Counted from the stretch's first letter, positions 1 to 9,524 are shown. The stretch is DNA of 64,000 nucleotides from Yoonia sp. I 8.24 (GCF_022096995.1 NZ_JACXGQ010000003.1:434001-498000); one strand, 5' to 3'. Numbers and translations: made by a program. The notes: generated by a model from the letters alone, not told the origin.

Positions 1-1
1 T

Positions 2-2578
2 GATCAGATCGGCACGCGCGCACTGCCCAATGCGGAACGGCGGCTGAAAGGCGCGGGCGACATGCAGCGGCTATTTGCGCGCCACCCCGCCGCCTTACGC
101 CGCACGGTGCAAATCGCCGCCAAATCCAGCTTTTGCCTATCGGAGTTAAGCTATGAATACCCCGATGAGATTTCCGGCGATGAACCCCCGCAAGATCGGC
201 TCGTGCGGTTGGCGCATGCAGGGCTGCAAATGCGCTATCCACAAGGGGCGCCAGACCGCGCGATTGCGCAGATGCATAAAGAGCTGGATCTTGTCAAAGC
301 GCTTGATTTTCCTGCCTATTTTCTCACGGTTCATGACATCGTGCAATTTGCACGCGGGCAGGGGATTTTGTGCCAAGGGCGCGGATCAGCGGCCAATTCT
401 ATCCTGTGTTATCTGCTTGGGATCACCGATGTCAGCCCCGAAACCATTACGATGGTGGTGGAACGGTTTGTGTCTGAACACCGCGGCGAGCCGCCAGATA
501 TCGACGTTGATTTTGAACATGAGCGTCGCGAAGAGGTGATCCAGCATATCTATGCCAAATACGGGCGACACCGTGCCGGGCTTTGTGCGACAGTGATCCA
601 TTTTCGGTCGCGTGCTGCCATCCGCGAGGTGGGCAAAGTTATGGGGTTGTCCCAAGATGTGACCGCCAACCTGTCGGGGCAAATCTGGGGCATGTCGAAC
701 GGCGGGGCGGACCCCGAACGGATTAAAGAGTTGGGTCTTGATATGTCTGACCCACGACTGGCGCAGACGATCAAGTTGATCGGCGACATCATCGGGTTTC
801 CGCGCCATCTGTCACAACATGTTGGCGGGTTTATCATCACGAAGGGGCGGTTGGATGAACTCTGCCCGATTGAAAACGCCGCGATGGATGACCGCACGAT
901 TATCGAATGGGACAAGGACGATATCGACGCGTTGGGGATTCTAAAGGTCGATATTCTATCACTGGGAATGCTGACCTGTATCCGCAAAAGCTTTGATCTG
1001 ATCGCGCAGCATGGCGGGCCAGACTATAGTATTGCCAGCGTGCCGCAGGGGGACGAACGGACCTTTGACATGCTCTGCGTGGCCGATGCAATTGGTGTGT
1101 TTCAGGTCGAAAGCCGGGCGCAGATGAACTTCTTGCCACGGATGCAACCGCGCATATTTTACGATCTGGTGATCGAGGTTGCCATCGTGCGTCCCGGGCC
1201 GATCCAAGGGGGGATGGTGCACCCTTATATCAACCGCCGGCAAGGCAAAGAGCCAGTGTCATTCCCGTCGACAGAGCTTGAGAACGTGTTGGGCAAGACG
1301 CTAGGCGTGCCTTTGTTCCAAGAACAAGCGATGCAAATTGCCGTGGTGGCCGCCGGGTTTTCACCGTCCGAGGCGGATAAGCTGCGCCGGTCTATGGCGA
1401 CGTTTCGGCGGATGGGCACCATCGGAGAATTGCGCGACAAGTTCATCGCAGGGATGCGCGCGCGCGGGTATGAACCCGAATTTGCGCAAAGCTGCTTTTC
1501 ACAGATCGAAGGCTTTGGGGAATACGGGTTCCCCGAAAGCCATGCCGCCGCCTTTGCGATGCTGGCCTATGTGTCGGCTTGGCTCAAATGTCACCATCCG
1601 GCGGCGTTTGCATGTGGGCTGCTTAATTCGCAGCCGATGGGGTTTTATGCGCCTGCGCAAATTGTGCGCGATGCACGCGAACATCAGATTGAGGTCCGCC
1701 CGATCTGCGTGAATACCAGTGACTGGGACAATACGCTTGAAAAACGCAGCGATGGGGCGCTGGCGCTGCGGCTTGGGTTTCGCCAAATCAAAGGGTTTCG
1801 CGCAGAGGATGCCGCGTGGATCGTGGCCGCGCGGGGCAACGGCTACCGTGATCCGCAATCATTATGGTTGCGCGCGGGCGTTGGCCCGCCTGTTCTGGAG
1901 CGTCTGGCCGAGGCAGACGCCTATGCAGATATGGGGCTGGGGCGGCGCGATGCGCTTTGGGCGGTGAAGGCGATCAAAGGCAACCAGCCGCTGCCGCTGT
2001 TCAGCGATCCATTGGACGGTGAGGGTATCGCAGAGCCGCCCGTGAACTTGCCCACCATGCATCTGGGCGAAGAGGTTGTCGAAGATTACGTCGCGATGCG
2101 CCTGTCATTAAAGGCGCACCCAATGGAGCTTTTGCGCCCGCATATTATGGGGCTCACGCCGCATGCCAGCCTGCCGGATGTACCTTTGGGGCAGGTGCAG
2201 GTGTGCGGGCTAGTGATCACGCGCCAACGCCCGGGCACTGCATCCGGTGTGGTGTTTTTGACGATTGAAGATGAAACAGGGGTGGCAAATGTTGTGGTTT
2301 GGAAAACAATCTATAAACAGTTTCGCTGCGCCGTGATGGGCGGGCGGCTGTTGCGGATCACCGGGCATGTGCAACGCGAAGGCATTGTTGTGCATGTGAT
2401 TGCGCAGCATGTTGAAGATATATCAGATCAGCTACGCACACTTGGGCATCCGATGGATGAGGCGGTGGGGATTACCCAACCGCAAGCGGATGATGCACCG
2501 CGCCCACGGGCGCAGGCGCGCGCGATGCATCCGCGCGATCAGGCAAAGCGGCTCTTTCCGAGCCGCGATTTTCACTAG
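2..2578 (+). CDS. dnaE2: Error-prone DNA polymerase DnaE2 (ImuC), 5' end outside window
   Basis: C-family replicative-type polymerase that carries out SOS-induced translesion synthesis with ImuA/ImuB. The frame is open to the left edge (DQIGTRALPNAERR precedes the first Met at 62), so the N-terminal PHP domain lies outside the window. About 858 residues are present; the family is about 1000-1100. The palm signature GRGSAANSILCYLLG is followed by PPDIDVDFEHERR with the metal-binding Asp pair. An OB-fold region near the C-terminus reads VQVCGLVITRQRPGTASG. The end, LFPSRDFH, is the typical DnaE2 tail. This separates it from DnaE1, which is longer and has a different C-terminus. imuA-imuB would be expected just upstream but cannot be seen. 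The stop codon overlaps the convergent bmt stop in a shared CTAG at 2575-2578. Confidence 0.95.
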   Translation, partial: DQIGTRALPNAERRLKGAGDMQRLFARHPAALRRTVQIAAKSSFCLSELSYEYPDEISGDEPPQDRLVRLAHAGLQMRYPQGAPDRAIAQMHKELDLVKALDFPAYFLTVHDIVQFARGQGILCQGRGSAANSILCYLLGITDVSPETITMVVERFVSEHRGEPPDIDVDFEHERREEVIQHIYAKYGRHRAGLCATVIHFRSRAAIREVGKVMGLSQDVTANLSGQIWGMSNGGADPERIKELGLDMSDPRLAQTIKLIGDIIGFPRHLSQHVGGFIITKGRLDELCPIENAAMDDRTIIEWDKDDIDALGILKVDILSLGMLTCIRKSFDLIAQHGGPDYSIASVPQGDERTFDMLCVADAIGVFQVESRAQMNFLPRMQPRIFYDLVIEVAIVRPGPIQGGMVHPYINRRQGKEPVSFPSTELENVLGKTLGVPLFQEQAMQIAVVAAGFSPSEADKLRRSMATFRRMGTIGELRDKFIAGMRARGYEPEFAQSCFSQIEGFGEYGFPESHAAAFAMLAYVSAWLKCHHPAAFACGLLNSQPMGFYAPAQIVRDAREHQIEVRPICVNTSDWDNTLEKRSDGALALRLGFRQIKGFRAEDAAWIVAARGNGYRDPQSLWLRAGVGPPVLERLAEADAYADMGLGRRDALWAVKAIKGNQPLPLFSDPLDGEGIAEPPVNLPTMHLGEEVVEDYVAMRLSLKAHPMELLRPHIMGLTPHASLPDVPLGQVQVCGLVITRQRPGTASGVVFLTIEDETGVANVVVWKTIYKQFRCAVMGGRLLRITGHVQREGIVVHVIAQHVEDISDQLRTLGHPMDEAVGITQPQADDAPRPRAQARAMHPRDQAKRLFPSRDFH

Positions 2579-3591
2579 GCCTTGCGGCGGCGACCACGGC
2601 GCGGTGCAGCCTCTGGCCCGGCACCATCTGTGCCATCCGACGCGGATGAAAACCCGCCAAGCGCTTCGGAAATCTGTTCTAACGTGGGGCGATCCCCGCG
2701 CGGGCGTGTTTCCAAGGCTTCGCGCATGGCGCGCAGATGCTCTGGCGTAGTACCACAGCACCCGCCAATGATCGTCGCACCGCAATCGCGGGCAAGAACG
2801 GCGTAATCACCCATCAATTCAGGGGTGCCATCATAGTGGATGTGGCCGTCGTGATATTTCGGGATGCCCGCATTGCCTTTGGCGATGATCGGCACGGTTG
2901 TGCCTGCCGCTGAAAAACCTAGAACCGTACGCAGCAAATCAGACGCGCCCACGCCACAGTTGGCCCCAAAGCCCAGCGGTTGATGCGCGATCTTGCCAAT
3001 CTCTTTCACAAGATCGGCAGATGTTAGCCCCATCATCGTGCGGCCAGCAGTGTCAAAACTCATGGTGCCACACCACGGCATATCCGCCAGCGCAAAGGCT
3101 TCGGCGGCGGCTTCGAACTCTTCAGCGGCTGAAATCGTTTCAACCCAAAGAACGTCAACGCCACCAGCCTTAAGCCCCTCGGCTTGTTCGTGGAACATTT
3201 CAACCGCGCGTTCGTGGGTCAATGTGCCCATCGGCGACATGATCTCGCCCGTGGGGCCGACAGAACCTGCGACCACGATTTTGCGGCCTGATGCATCGGC
3301 AACTTCGCGGCCTAGTTCTGCGGCGGCTTTGTTCAATTCATGCACACGCGATTCAGCACCATGCAATTTCAGGCGCGACGCGTTTGCACCAAAGCTATTG
3401 GTCAGAAAGATATCGCTACCCGCATCCGCCGCACCTTTATACAGGGCTTTGATTTTGGCGGTTTCTTCGATGTTCCACATTTCGGGGGCGTCGCCGGACA
3501 TCAACCCCATGTTAAACAGGTTAGTCCCCGTCGCGCCATCAGCCATCAGCCAGTCGCGTGTTTCAAGCAGTTCTGAAAGGACGTTTGTCAT
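2575..3591 (-). CDS. bmt: Homocysteine S-methyltransferase, betaine--homocysteine type (Bmt)
   Basis: 338-residue cytosolic TIM-barrel enzyme that transfers a methyl group to homocysteine to make methionine. The start has the family motif MADGATGTNLF (residues 16-26). The zinc ligands are C212 in GANCGVG and C278/C279 in GGCCGTTPEH. The last 40 or so residues are a low-complexity basic tail (RRGRRRKA). Annotation pipelines usually call this betaine--homocysteine methyltransferase. In Phaeobacter and Dinoroseobacter, fitness data showed that proteins of this kind act as one piece of a split B12-dependent methionine synthase. Either methyl donor is possible here. The gene stands alone, with an unexplained 180-bp upstream region; no SAM riboswitch was recognised in it. 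Confidence 0.85.
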   Translation of the reverse strand: MTNVLSELLETRDWLMADGATGTNLFNMGLMSGDAPEMWNIEETAKIKALYKGAADAGSDIFLTNSFGANASRLKLHGAESRVHELNKAAAELGREVADASGRKIVVAGSVGPTGEIMSPMGTLTHERAVEMFHEQAEGLKAGGVDVLWVETISAAEEFEAAAEAFALADMPWCGTMSFDTAGRTMMGLTSADLVKEIGKIAHQPLGFGANCGVGASDLLRTVLGFSAAGTTVPIIAKGNAGIPKYHDGHIHYDGTPELMGDYAVLARDCGATIIGGCCGTTPEHLRAMREALETRPRGDRPTLEQISEALGGFSSASDGTDGAGPEAAPRRGRRRKA

Positions 3592-3773
3592 GATCTCTGA
3601 GGCCTTTGGTTATGTTGTAACCGTCGCTTGTCACGTTTGGAGCAAAACTTCAATTCCAAAGGGAATAATTTCATCCAATGCGACACCCGCAAAGGGGAGC
3701 ATGCCTGCGCCCGGTGTACGTAGGTGAAATGAATCACCCCTTAACCGATGATCATAATGCGCCGTTTTATGCA

Positions 3774-4088
3774 CTAATTTTCAGCAGTGATCTGTTGTTT
3801 GGCCACAAGCATCAGTGCCGTCATCTGGGTTTGTAGGGTTTCTTGATCAACCCGGCCGCCCAAATCTTGGGTCAACCTTTCTGCCAAAGCATCATCGCTA
3901 GGGCTTTGGGTGGCTAGCTTGACGATTTCAGTCGTGTAAATATCTGTTTCTGCGTCGCTTTTCTGCATCAGCGTCGCAGCCCATAGGCCAAGCAAATGGT
4001 TGCGTCGTGCCGTTGCATTAAATTGCATTTCTGCATCATGGGCGAATTTGGCTTCAAACGCGCGTTCGCGCTCATCTAGCGTGTTCAT
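3774..4088 (-). CDS. F1Fo-ATPase inhibitor zeta subunit (DUF1476)
   Basis: 104-residue helical protein of the DUF1476 family. In Paracoccus denitrificans the family member is the zeta subunit, which inserts its N-terminus into F1-ATPase and blocks ATP hydrolysis. The start, MNTLDERERAFEAKFAHDAE, matches the inhibitory N-terminal segment of the family, and the rest carries the conserved RRNHLLGLWAA stretch. Length is normal for the family. It is divergent from purC across about 130 bp, an arrangement I associate with Rhodobacterales. It is likely a single-gene unit. Function rests on family membership. Confidence 0.88.
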   Translation of the reverse strand: MNTLDERERAFEAKFAHDAEMQFNATARRNHLLGLWAATLMQKSDAETDIYTTEIVKLATQSPSDDALAERLTQDLGGRVDQETLQTQMTALMLVAKQQITAEN

Positions 4089-4220
4089 GGCAACCTCGTG
4101 GTTTTGTTGAACCTATCTATCAGATATGGGGGCGCAGGCGCTTGCTCGCAAGGTTTGCTTGCACTATGACGCGCCTATGACGCGGCCCAGGGCGGGCAGG
4201 CGCAGCATAAAGGGGTGAGC

Positions 4221-4982
4221 ATGGCACGCCGCAAAAAGATATACGAAGGCAAGGCAAAGATCCTTTATGAAGGTCCTGAGCCGGGGACGCTTGTTCAATA
4301 TTTCAAGGACGATGCGACCGCCTTTAATGCCGAAAAGAAAGCCGTCATCGACGGCAAGGGTGTGTTGAATAATCGTCTGTCTGAATTCTTCATGACAGGG
4401 CTGGCCAATATTGGCATTCCGACGCATTTCATCAAACGCTTGAATATGCGCGAACAGCTGATCCGCCAGGTTGAGATCATTCCGCTTGAGGTTATTGTGC
4501 GTAACGTGGCCGCCGGATCGATGGCGAAACGTTTGGGCATGGAAGAGGGCACGCCGCTGCCGCGTCCGATTGTGGAATTCTCTTACAAAGACGATTCCTT
4601 GGGTGATCCGCTGGTCCCCGAAGAATATATCATCGCCTTTGGCTGGGCGAACCAGCAAGATTTGGACGATATTATCAGTCTTGCGCTGCGTGTGAACGAC
4701 TGGATGTCGGGCGTGATGTTTGGTGTTGGCATCAAACTGGTTGATTTCAAAATTGAGATTGGCCGCGTTTGGGACAATGAATTCCCACGCCTGTTGCTTG
4801 CTGATGAAATCAGCCCTGATAGCTGCCGTCTGTGGGATATTGAAACGGGTCAGAAACTCGACAAAGACGTATTCCGACGCGATCTGGGTGATTTGGCTGA
4901 TGCCTATACCGAAGTCGCCAAGCGTCTGGGCGTGATGCCGTCTAACGTGACCCACGCGACCAAACCCACTTTGATTAACTAA
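4221..4982 (+). CDS. purC: Phosphoribosylaminoimidazole-succinocarboxamide synthase (SAICAR synthetase)
   Basis: Catalyses ATP-dependent condensation of CAIR with aspartate in purine synthesis. The N-terminus [18 protein letters not shown] holds the nucleotide-binding KIYEGKAK motif; [15 protein letters not shown] and [10 protein letters not shown] are family signatures. I start at ATG 4221 (253 residues) because AAAGGGG at 4209-4215 is correctly spaced for it. An in-frame GTG at 4215 falls inside that ribosome-binding site and would add only two residues. First gene of purC-purS-purQ, with a 43-bp gap to purS. Confidence 0.96.
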   Translation: MARRKKIYEGKAKILYEGPEPGTLVQYFKDDATAFNAEKKAVIDGKGVLNNRLSEFFMTGLANIGIPTHFIKRLNMREQLIRQVEIIPLEVIVRNVAAGSMAKRLGMEEGTPLPRPIVEFSYKDDSLGDPLVPEEYIIAFGWANQQDLDDIISLALRVNDWMSGVMFGVGIKLVDFKIEIGRVWDNEFPRLLLADEISPDSCRLWDIETGQKLDKDVFRRDLGDLADAYTEVAKRLGVMPSNVTHATKPTLIN

Positions 4983-5025
4983 ACTTGATCCGTCACAAAC
5001 CGATCTCAAACAAGGGAACCCGCCG

Positions 5026-5256
5026 ATGAAAGCCCGCGTCTATGTAATGTTGAAAAACGGTGTCCTTGATCCTCAAGGAGAGGCCGTGCGTCATGCACTT
5101 GGAACACTTGGGTTTGACGGGGTGGAGGGCGTCCGCCAAGGTAAGGTAATTGAACTTGATCTTGCAGATGGCACATCAGAAGCAACCGTTGAGCAGATGT
5201 GTGAAAAACTGCTCGCGAATACGGTGATCGAAAGCTACCGGATCGAGGTGCAGTAA
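5026..5256 (+). CDS. purS: Phosphoribosylformylglycinamidine synthase subunit PurS
   Basis: 76-residue small subunit of the three-part FGAM synthase (PurLQS), needed to form the complex and channel ammonia. It begins [20 protein letters not shown], typical of PurS, and has the [11 protein letters not shown] strand. AAGGGAACCC upstream gives a ribosome-binding site. Its TAA stop shares one base with the ATG of purQ, so the two are translationally coupled. The third partner, purL, is not in this window. Confidence 0.95.
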   Translation: MKARVYVMLKNGVLDPQGEAVRHALGTLGFDGVEGVRQGKVIELDLADGTSEATVEQMCEKLLANTVIESYRIEVQ

Positions 5257-5924
5257 TGCGTGCTGCAGTCGTCGTTTTCCCCGGATCAAACTGTGATCGC
5301 GATATGGCTGTTGCCTTGCGCGCGGCTGGCGCGGATGTGCAAATGGTTTGGCACAAAGATGCTGCTATGCCAGACAACATCGATCTGATTGCCGTACCGG
5401 GCGGGTTTTCGTTTGGTGACTATCTGCGCTGCGGGGCAATCGCGGCGCAATCACCAATTTGCAAAGCGGTCGTCGACCACGCGCAGCGGGGCGGCTATGT
5501 GCTTGGGGTGTGTAACGGATTTCAAGTCTTGACGGAAACCGGGTTGCTTCCCGGCGCGCTGATGCGCAATGCGAATCTTAAATTCATCTGTAAGGATGTT
5601 GATTTATTGGTTAATTCATCCAATTCGGCATTCACTTCTGGTTACGGCGTCGGCGACACTGTTTGCTATCCGGTGGCGCATCACGACGGCAATTATTCGA
5701 TTGATGACGAAGGATTGGCGCGGATCAAAGACGAAGACCGTATCGCATTTACCTATACAAATAACCCAAATGGCTCGGTTGCCGATATCGCCGGCGTTTT
5801 GTCTGAAAATCGCCGCGTGCTTGGCATGATGCCACACCCGGAACGCGCGGTTGATGCAGGGCATGGCGGGACGGATGGACAGGCGCTTTTCCGCGGGTTA
5901 TTTGACCAAATGGTTTCTGCCTAG
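5256..5924 (+). CDS. purQ: Phosphoribosylformylglycinamidine synthase subunit PurQ
   Basis: 222-residue class I glutamine amidotransferase that supplies ammonia to PurL. The nucleophile elbow GVCNGFQVL holds the catalytic Cys (about residue 86). [14 protein letters not shown] forms the oxyanion region, and the C-terminal HPERAV supplies the His-Glu pair. Full length. Translationally coupled to purS. The operon ends here: the next gene, 45 bp on, is a sensor kinase unrelated to purines. Confidence 0.96.
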   Translation: MRAAVVVFPGSNCDRDMAVALRAAGADVQMVWHKDAAMPDNIDLIAVPGGFSFGDYLRCGAIAAQSPICKAVVDHAQRGGYVLGVCNGFQVLTETGLLPGALMRNANLKFICKDVDLLVNSSNSAFTSGYGVGDTVCYPVAHHDGNYSIDDEGLARIKDEDRIAFTYTNNPNGSVADIAGVLSENRRVLGMMPHPERAVDAGHGGTDGQALFRGLFDQMVSA

Positions 5925-5969
5925 GCTTGCGTCCTTGCTGCGCGGCGTGGCTAGTCTTAGACTGCGCGG

Positions 5970-7724
5970 ATGGTGAGTGCGCGAAATTCAGGTAACGGAC
6001 GGGGCAAGGGGCGGTGGTTTTTACGCCTTTCGATCCTTTTGGTCTGCCTGTTCGCACTGATCGTCGTCTACGTCTCTAACCAGCTTTTGACGCAGCGCTT
6101 TGCCAACGACATTGCCGACCGCTCAGAAGTCCGCCTGTCGCTCTATGTGACCAATTTGACAAGCGAGTTACAGCGCAACTCTGTTGTGCCGCAGCTTTTG
6201 GGGCGTAGTCCCGAATTAGCCAGTGCGCTGATGTCGCGAGATTTTACCAACTCCTCGGCGCATTTGGTCTCATTTGTCGCCGAAATTGGTTCAGCCTCGC
6301 TTATGTTGCTTGACAGAGACGGCATGACGGTCGCCGCAACAAATGCAGATGAAATTGGCGTTGATCACGCCGACGCCCCTTATTTTGTGAACGCGTTGGA
6401 AAGTGACTTAACCGTTTATGCGACGGCACGCGATCAATCGGGACAATACCGTTATGTCTTTTCGCGCAAAATCTTGTTGCAAGGGCAACTGCTGGGGGTG
6501 ATCGCGGTCGAAGTGAATTCCGCCTTGCTGCAAGCGGGATGGGTCGGCGGGTCAGAGGCCGTTCTTGTGCTTGATAGTGAAGGCCAAATTATCATGTCGA
6601 CTGAACGGGGGTGGCGTGGATTGACAGAAACAGCCGCGCTCAATCTGAACCACACGATTACTGTGACGGAACGGTTGCAACGAGTTGCGCGCACGTTGGC
6701 AGGCTTGGACGCCGATGCCTATCTCCAGGGCGAGGCGATGTTGCGCCACGAGGCCCGTGTGCCGCATCAAGGCTGGAAAATGGTGAGCTACACCGCCTAT
6801 GATACAATACGCAGTCGCGTGAACGGCATTCTCGCGCTCGAAGTGATGGTCTTTGCGATTATCCTTGCGGTGATGTTTTGGCTTATGTCGCGCAAAACCG
6901 CGTCGCGGCTAGTGTTCTTTCAGCGTGAATCAGCTGAACTTCGCGCCCTAAACCGCCGTTTGCAAAGAGAAGTTGCAGAACGCGAGAAGGTCGAGCAAAC
7001 CCTGCAGGTGGCAGAACAAACGATTGCACAATCTTCAAAGCTAGCGGCTCTTGGCGAGATGTCTGCAGCAGTCAGTCACGAACTTAATCAACCATTGGCG
7101 GCGATGAAGACATATCTTGCGGGCGCGCGGCTCTTGTTAGAGCGTGAGCGCCCCGAAGAGGCAATGTCGTCATTTCAGCGCATTGATGACCTGATTGAAC
7201 GAATGGGCGCCATCACCCGTCAATTAAAATCTTATGCGCGCAAAGGTGATGATGCCTTTGAGCCGATGGACATCCGAGCTGCAGTGTCCACCGGGCTGGC
7301 CATGATGGAACCACAGCTTAAGATTCGGGACGTGAATATTATACGGTCTTTGCCGAATGAGCCGGTGATGGTACTTGGAGACCGGTTACGGCTAGAGCAG
7401 GTCATTGTGAACTTGCTGCGCAACGCTTTGGATGCCACAAAGGGGGCAAGTAACCCGACAGTTGAAATCTTGCTCGTGTCTGGCAACACGATCAGCCTGC
7501 AAATTCGGGATAATGGTGAAGGTATCGAAGACCTCAATGCGTTGTTCGAGCCATTTTATACAACCAAACAACCCGGGGACGGGACGGGGCTGGGGCTTGC
7601 GATTTCTTCTGGAATTGTCACCGAGTTGGGCGGGCGGTTAACCGCTCGTAATGCTGCTGACGGTGGCGCAATCTTCGAAGTTCAGCTACCCCGGCTAAAA
7701 CATGACGCGGCAGCGGCAGAATAG
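5970..7724 (+). CDS. dctB: C4-dicarboxylate-type sensor histidine kinase DctB
   Basis: 584-residue membrane sensor kinase that senses dicarboxylates in the periplasm and phosphorylates DctD. A first membrane segment lies at about residues 17-38, a periplasmic double-PAS/Cache region at about 40-285, and a second membrane segment at about 288-308. A coiled coil and the HisKA motif SAAVSHELNQPLAAMK (phospho-His H370) follow. The ATPase boxes are EQVIVNLLRNALDA (N), DNGEGIED (G1) and GTGLGLAIS (G2). It sits 11 bp upstream of the regulator gene. No TRAP or DctA transporter is adjacent, so the target is elsewhere and the exact ligand is inferred from the family. The start is ATG 5970; GTG 5973 is possible. 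Confidence 0.85.
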   Translation: MVSARNSGNGRGKGRWFLRLSILLVCLFALIVVYVSNQLLTQRFANDIADRSEVRLSLYVTNLTSELQRNSVVPQLLGRSPELASALMSRDFTNSSAHLVSFVAEIGSASLMLLDRDGMTVAATNADEIGVDHADAPYFVNALESDLTVYATARDQSGQYRYVFSRKILLQGQLLGVIAVEVNSALLQAGWVGGSEAVLVLDSEGQIIMSTERGWRGLTETAALNLNHTITVTERLQRVARTLAGLDADAYLQGEAMLRHEARVPHQGWKMVSYTAYDTIRSRVNGILALEVMVFAIILAVMFWLMSRKTASRLVFFQRESAELRALNRRLQREVAEREKVEQTLQVAEQTIAQSSKLAALGEMSAAVSHELNQPLAAMKTYLAGARLLLERERPEEAMSSFQRIDDLIERMGAITRQLKSYARKGDDAFEPMDIRAAVSTGLAMMEPQLKIRDVNIIRSLPNEPVMVLGDRLRLEQVIVNLLRNALDATKGASNPTVEILLVSGNTISLQIRDNGEGIEDLNALFEPFYTTKQPGDGTGLGLAISSGIVTELGGRLTARNAADGGAIFEVQLPRLKHDAAAAE

Positions 7725-7735
7725 GATTAAGACAA

Positions 7736-9067
7736 ATGAATAAGGCGATGAAAGTAGCGATTGTTGATGATGAAACCGATATGCGGCAGTCAATTAGCCA
7801 ATGGTTAACGCTGTCTGGGTTTGAGACAGACACATTCGCTTCCGCCGAAGAAGCGCTGAAGGGGCTTGGGACGGAATACCCCGGTATCGTGGTGTCCGAT
7901 GTGCGTATGCCGGGGATGGATGGCATGCAGTTTTTGAAAAAAATCAAAGGCATCGACAGCACGTTGCCTGTGATCATGATCACAGGTCACGGGGACGTTC
8001 CCATGGCGGTAGAGGCCATGCGCGTCGGCGCGTTTGATTTCCTTGAAAAGCCTTTTAATCCTGACCGGATGACGGAACTCGCCAAGAAAGCAACGCAAGC
8101 CCGTCGCCTTACGCTTGATAACCGCGCGCTACGACGTGAATTGTCGGATGGAACGGCGCTGATCAAGAAATTGATCGGACAATCACCTGTTATGGAACGT
8201 CTGAAAGAAGATATCTTAGATTTGGGGCAGGCCGATGGCCATGTTTTAATCGAAGGCGAAACGGGCACAGGTAAAACACTGGTGGCCCATGCGCTCCACG
8301 CTGTGGGTGCGCGTGCCTCCAAGAAGTTTGTGCTGCTTAGCTGCGCGGCTTACGACGAAGAAACGCTAGGTCGCGTGATCTTTGGGCCTGCGCGCGACGA
8401 TGAACCTATCCCAGCAATTGAAGAAGCCCGCGGAGGCACCTTGGTGCTTGAAGACATCGAAGCATTGAGCCACGCGCTACAGTCGCGTTTGCTGACAGCG
8501 ATCAATGAACAGGGCTCGCCCGCTGAAACGCGGATCGTTGCGATCTGCAATCTGCAAGAACAGGATAAAACCTGCGAAAGCGTGTTGCGCCCAGACCTGT
8601 TTTACCGTCTCGCGGCCCTTCGGATCACTGTCCCACCACTACGGCAACGCGGTGAAGATATCCTGACGCTGTTCACACGGCTCAGCGAGCAGTTCTCGGA
8701 CGAATACGGTTGTGACGCCCCCGAAGTGAGCGCGCAAGAGGCCGCACAACTCTTGCAGGCACCTTGGCCGGGCAATGTGCGCCAACTGATCAATGTGGCC
8801 GAACGGGCTGTGCTGCAAAATCGGCGCGGGTCGGGATCTATCGCATCCTTGTTGATGGCAGATACCGAAGAAATGAAGCCGGCCATGACAACCGAAGGCA
8901 AGCCGCTGAAAGAGTTTGTTGAGGCTTTTGAACGCATGCTGATCGACAATACCATGCGGCGGCACCGCGGATCGATCGTATCGGTTATGGAAGAGCTTTG
9001 CCTGCCGCGTCGGACGTTGAACGAAAAAATGGCCAAATATGGCCTGCAACGGTCTGACTATTTGTAA
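7736..9067 (+). CDS. dctD: DctD-type response regulator with AAA+ domain lacking the GAFTGA loop
   Basis: 443-residue NtrC-family regulator: receiver (phospho-Asp D55 in VVSDVRMPG), AAA+ domain with Walker A GETGTGKT (174-181), and a C-terminal Fis-type helix-turn-helix (RRTLNEKMAKYGL). The central domain is degenerate. Where sigma54 activators carry the GAFTGA loop (about residues 207-232), this protein has YDEETLGRVIFGPARDDEP with no GAFTGA. Walker B reads TLVLEDIE instead of TLFLDEIG. The RPDLFYRL segment is kept. Pairing with dctB (11-bp gap) supports a dicarboxylate role. Without the loop it probably cannot remodel sigma54-RNA polymerase, so it may act with a sigma70-type polymerase, as reported for NtrC in Rhodobacter capsulatus. 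Confidence 0.82.
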   Translation: MNKAMKVAIVDDETDMRQSISQWLTLSGFETDTFASAEEALKGLGTEYPGIVVSDVRMPGMDGMQFLKKIKGIDSTLPVIMITGHGDVPMAVEAMRVGAFDFLEKPFNPDRMTELAKKATQARRLTLDNRALRRELSDGTALIKKLIGQSPVMERLKEDILDLGQADGHVLIEGETGTGKTLVAHALHAVGARASKKFVLLSCAAYDEETLGRVIFGPARDDEPIPAIEEARGGTLVLEDIEALSHALQSRLLTAINEQGSPAETRIVAICNLQEQDKTCESVLRPDLFYRLAALRITVPPLRQRGEDILTLFTRLSEQFSDEYGCDAPEVSAQEAAQLLQAPWPGNVRQLINVAERAVLQNRRGSGSIASLLMADTEEMKPAMTTEGKPLKEFVEAFERMLIDNTMRRHRGSIVSVMEELCLPRRTLNEKMAKYGLQRSDYL

Positions 9068-9073
9068 CAACCT

Positions 9074-9102
9074 TACGGGCGCGCCACTAAACCGCGCCCG
9101 TA
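9074..9102 (+). terminator. Hairpin after dctD
   Basis: Ten-base inverted repeat TACGGGCGCG / CGCGCCCGTA with a 9-nt loop, starting 7 bp after the dctD stop. Only a short T run follows (TACAATTTGG), so it is a GC-rich hairpin with a weak tail. It probably ends the dctBD transcript. Confidence 0.65.
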
Positions 9103-9199
9103 CAATTTGGAAACAGTCATCTAATATTTAAATATTTGGTACAGTTTACCGCAACCTCTTGTGCATTGTGACCTTCCTACACTATGTATGGTCTACGGA

Positions 9200-9524
9200 C
9201 GCCCGCGCGATGGTTGCGCGTCGAGGTCCGATCTAGAATTCTCTGCCCGGTTTGAACAAACGAATGTGGTGCAGCTGATTTGATCCCAAGGGATCAGAAG
9301 AACGCCCTGGTCGCGCGAATTTCTATGCCGACCGGGCCCTGAACGGGCCTTGGACAACCAAGGTCGGAGAAGCAACGCGATGAAACGCGCGCAACATAGA
9401 GGCAAGGATGCAGCGGCCCTGAGGGGCCCCGTATTTGCCCGCGCGCAGATCGCCTTAATCAGACATGTAACCCGAACTGCGGCGCCCCCTGGGGCGGCTA
9501 TCGGATTACGTGCGAACGGAAAAT
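9200..9524 (+). promoter_or_regulatory. Structured 5' leader of rne
   Basis: The roughly 450 bp before rne hold no convincing gene but several GC-rich hairpins: GATCCC-AA-GGGATC at 9282-9295, CCTTGG-ACAA-CCAAGG at 9348-9363, GGCCC/GGGCC at 9415-9428, and CGCCCC-CT-GGGGCG at 9483-9496 just before the start codon. The 9348-9363 hairpin competes with two alternative pairings, 9335-9339 with 9345-9349 and 9328-9333 with 9362-9367. RNase E in other proteobacteria is autoregulated through such a leader. That it does so here is inference. Confidence 0.5.

Noticed and set aside
3592..3773. Possible SAM or SAM/SAH riboswitch before bmt
   Set aside because: A TTGGAGCA stretch recalls the SAM/SAH class, but it lies on the strand opposite to bmt and the expected helices do not form; no other class fits.
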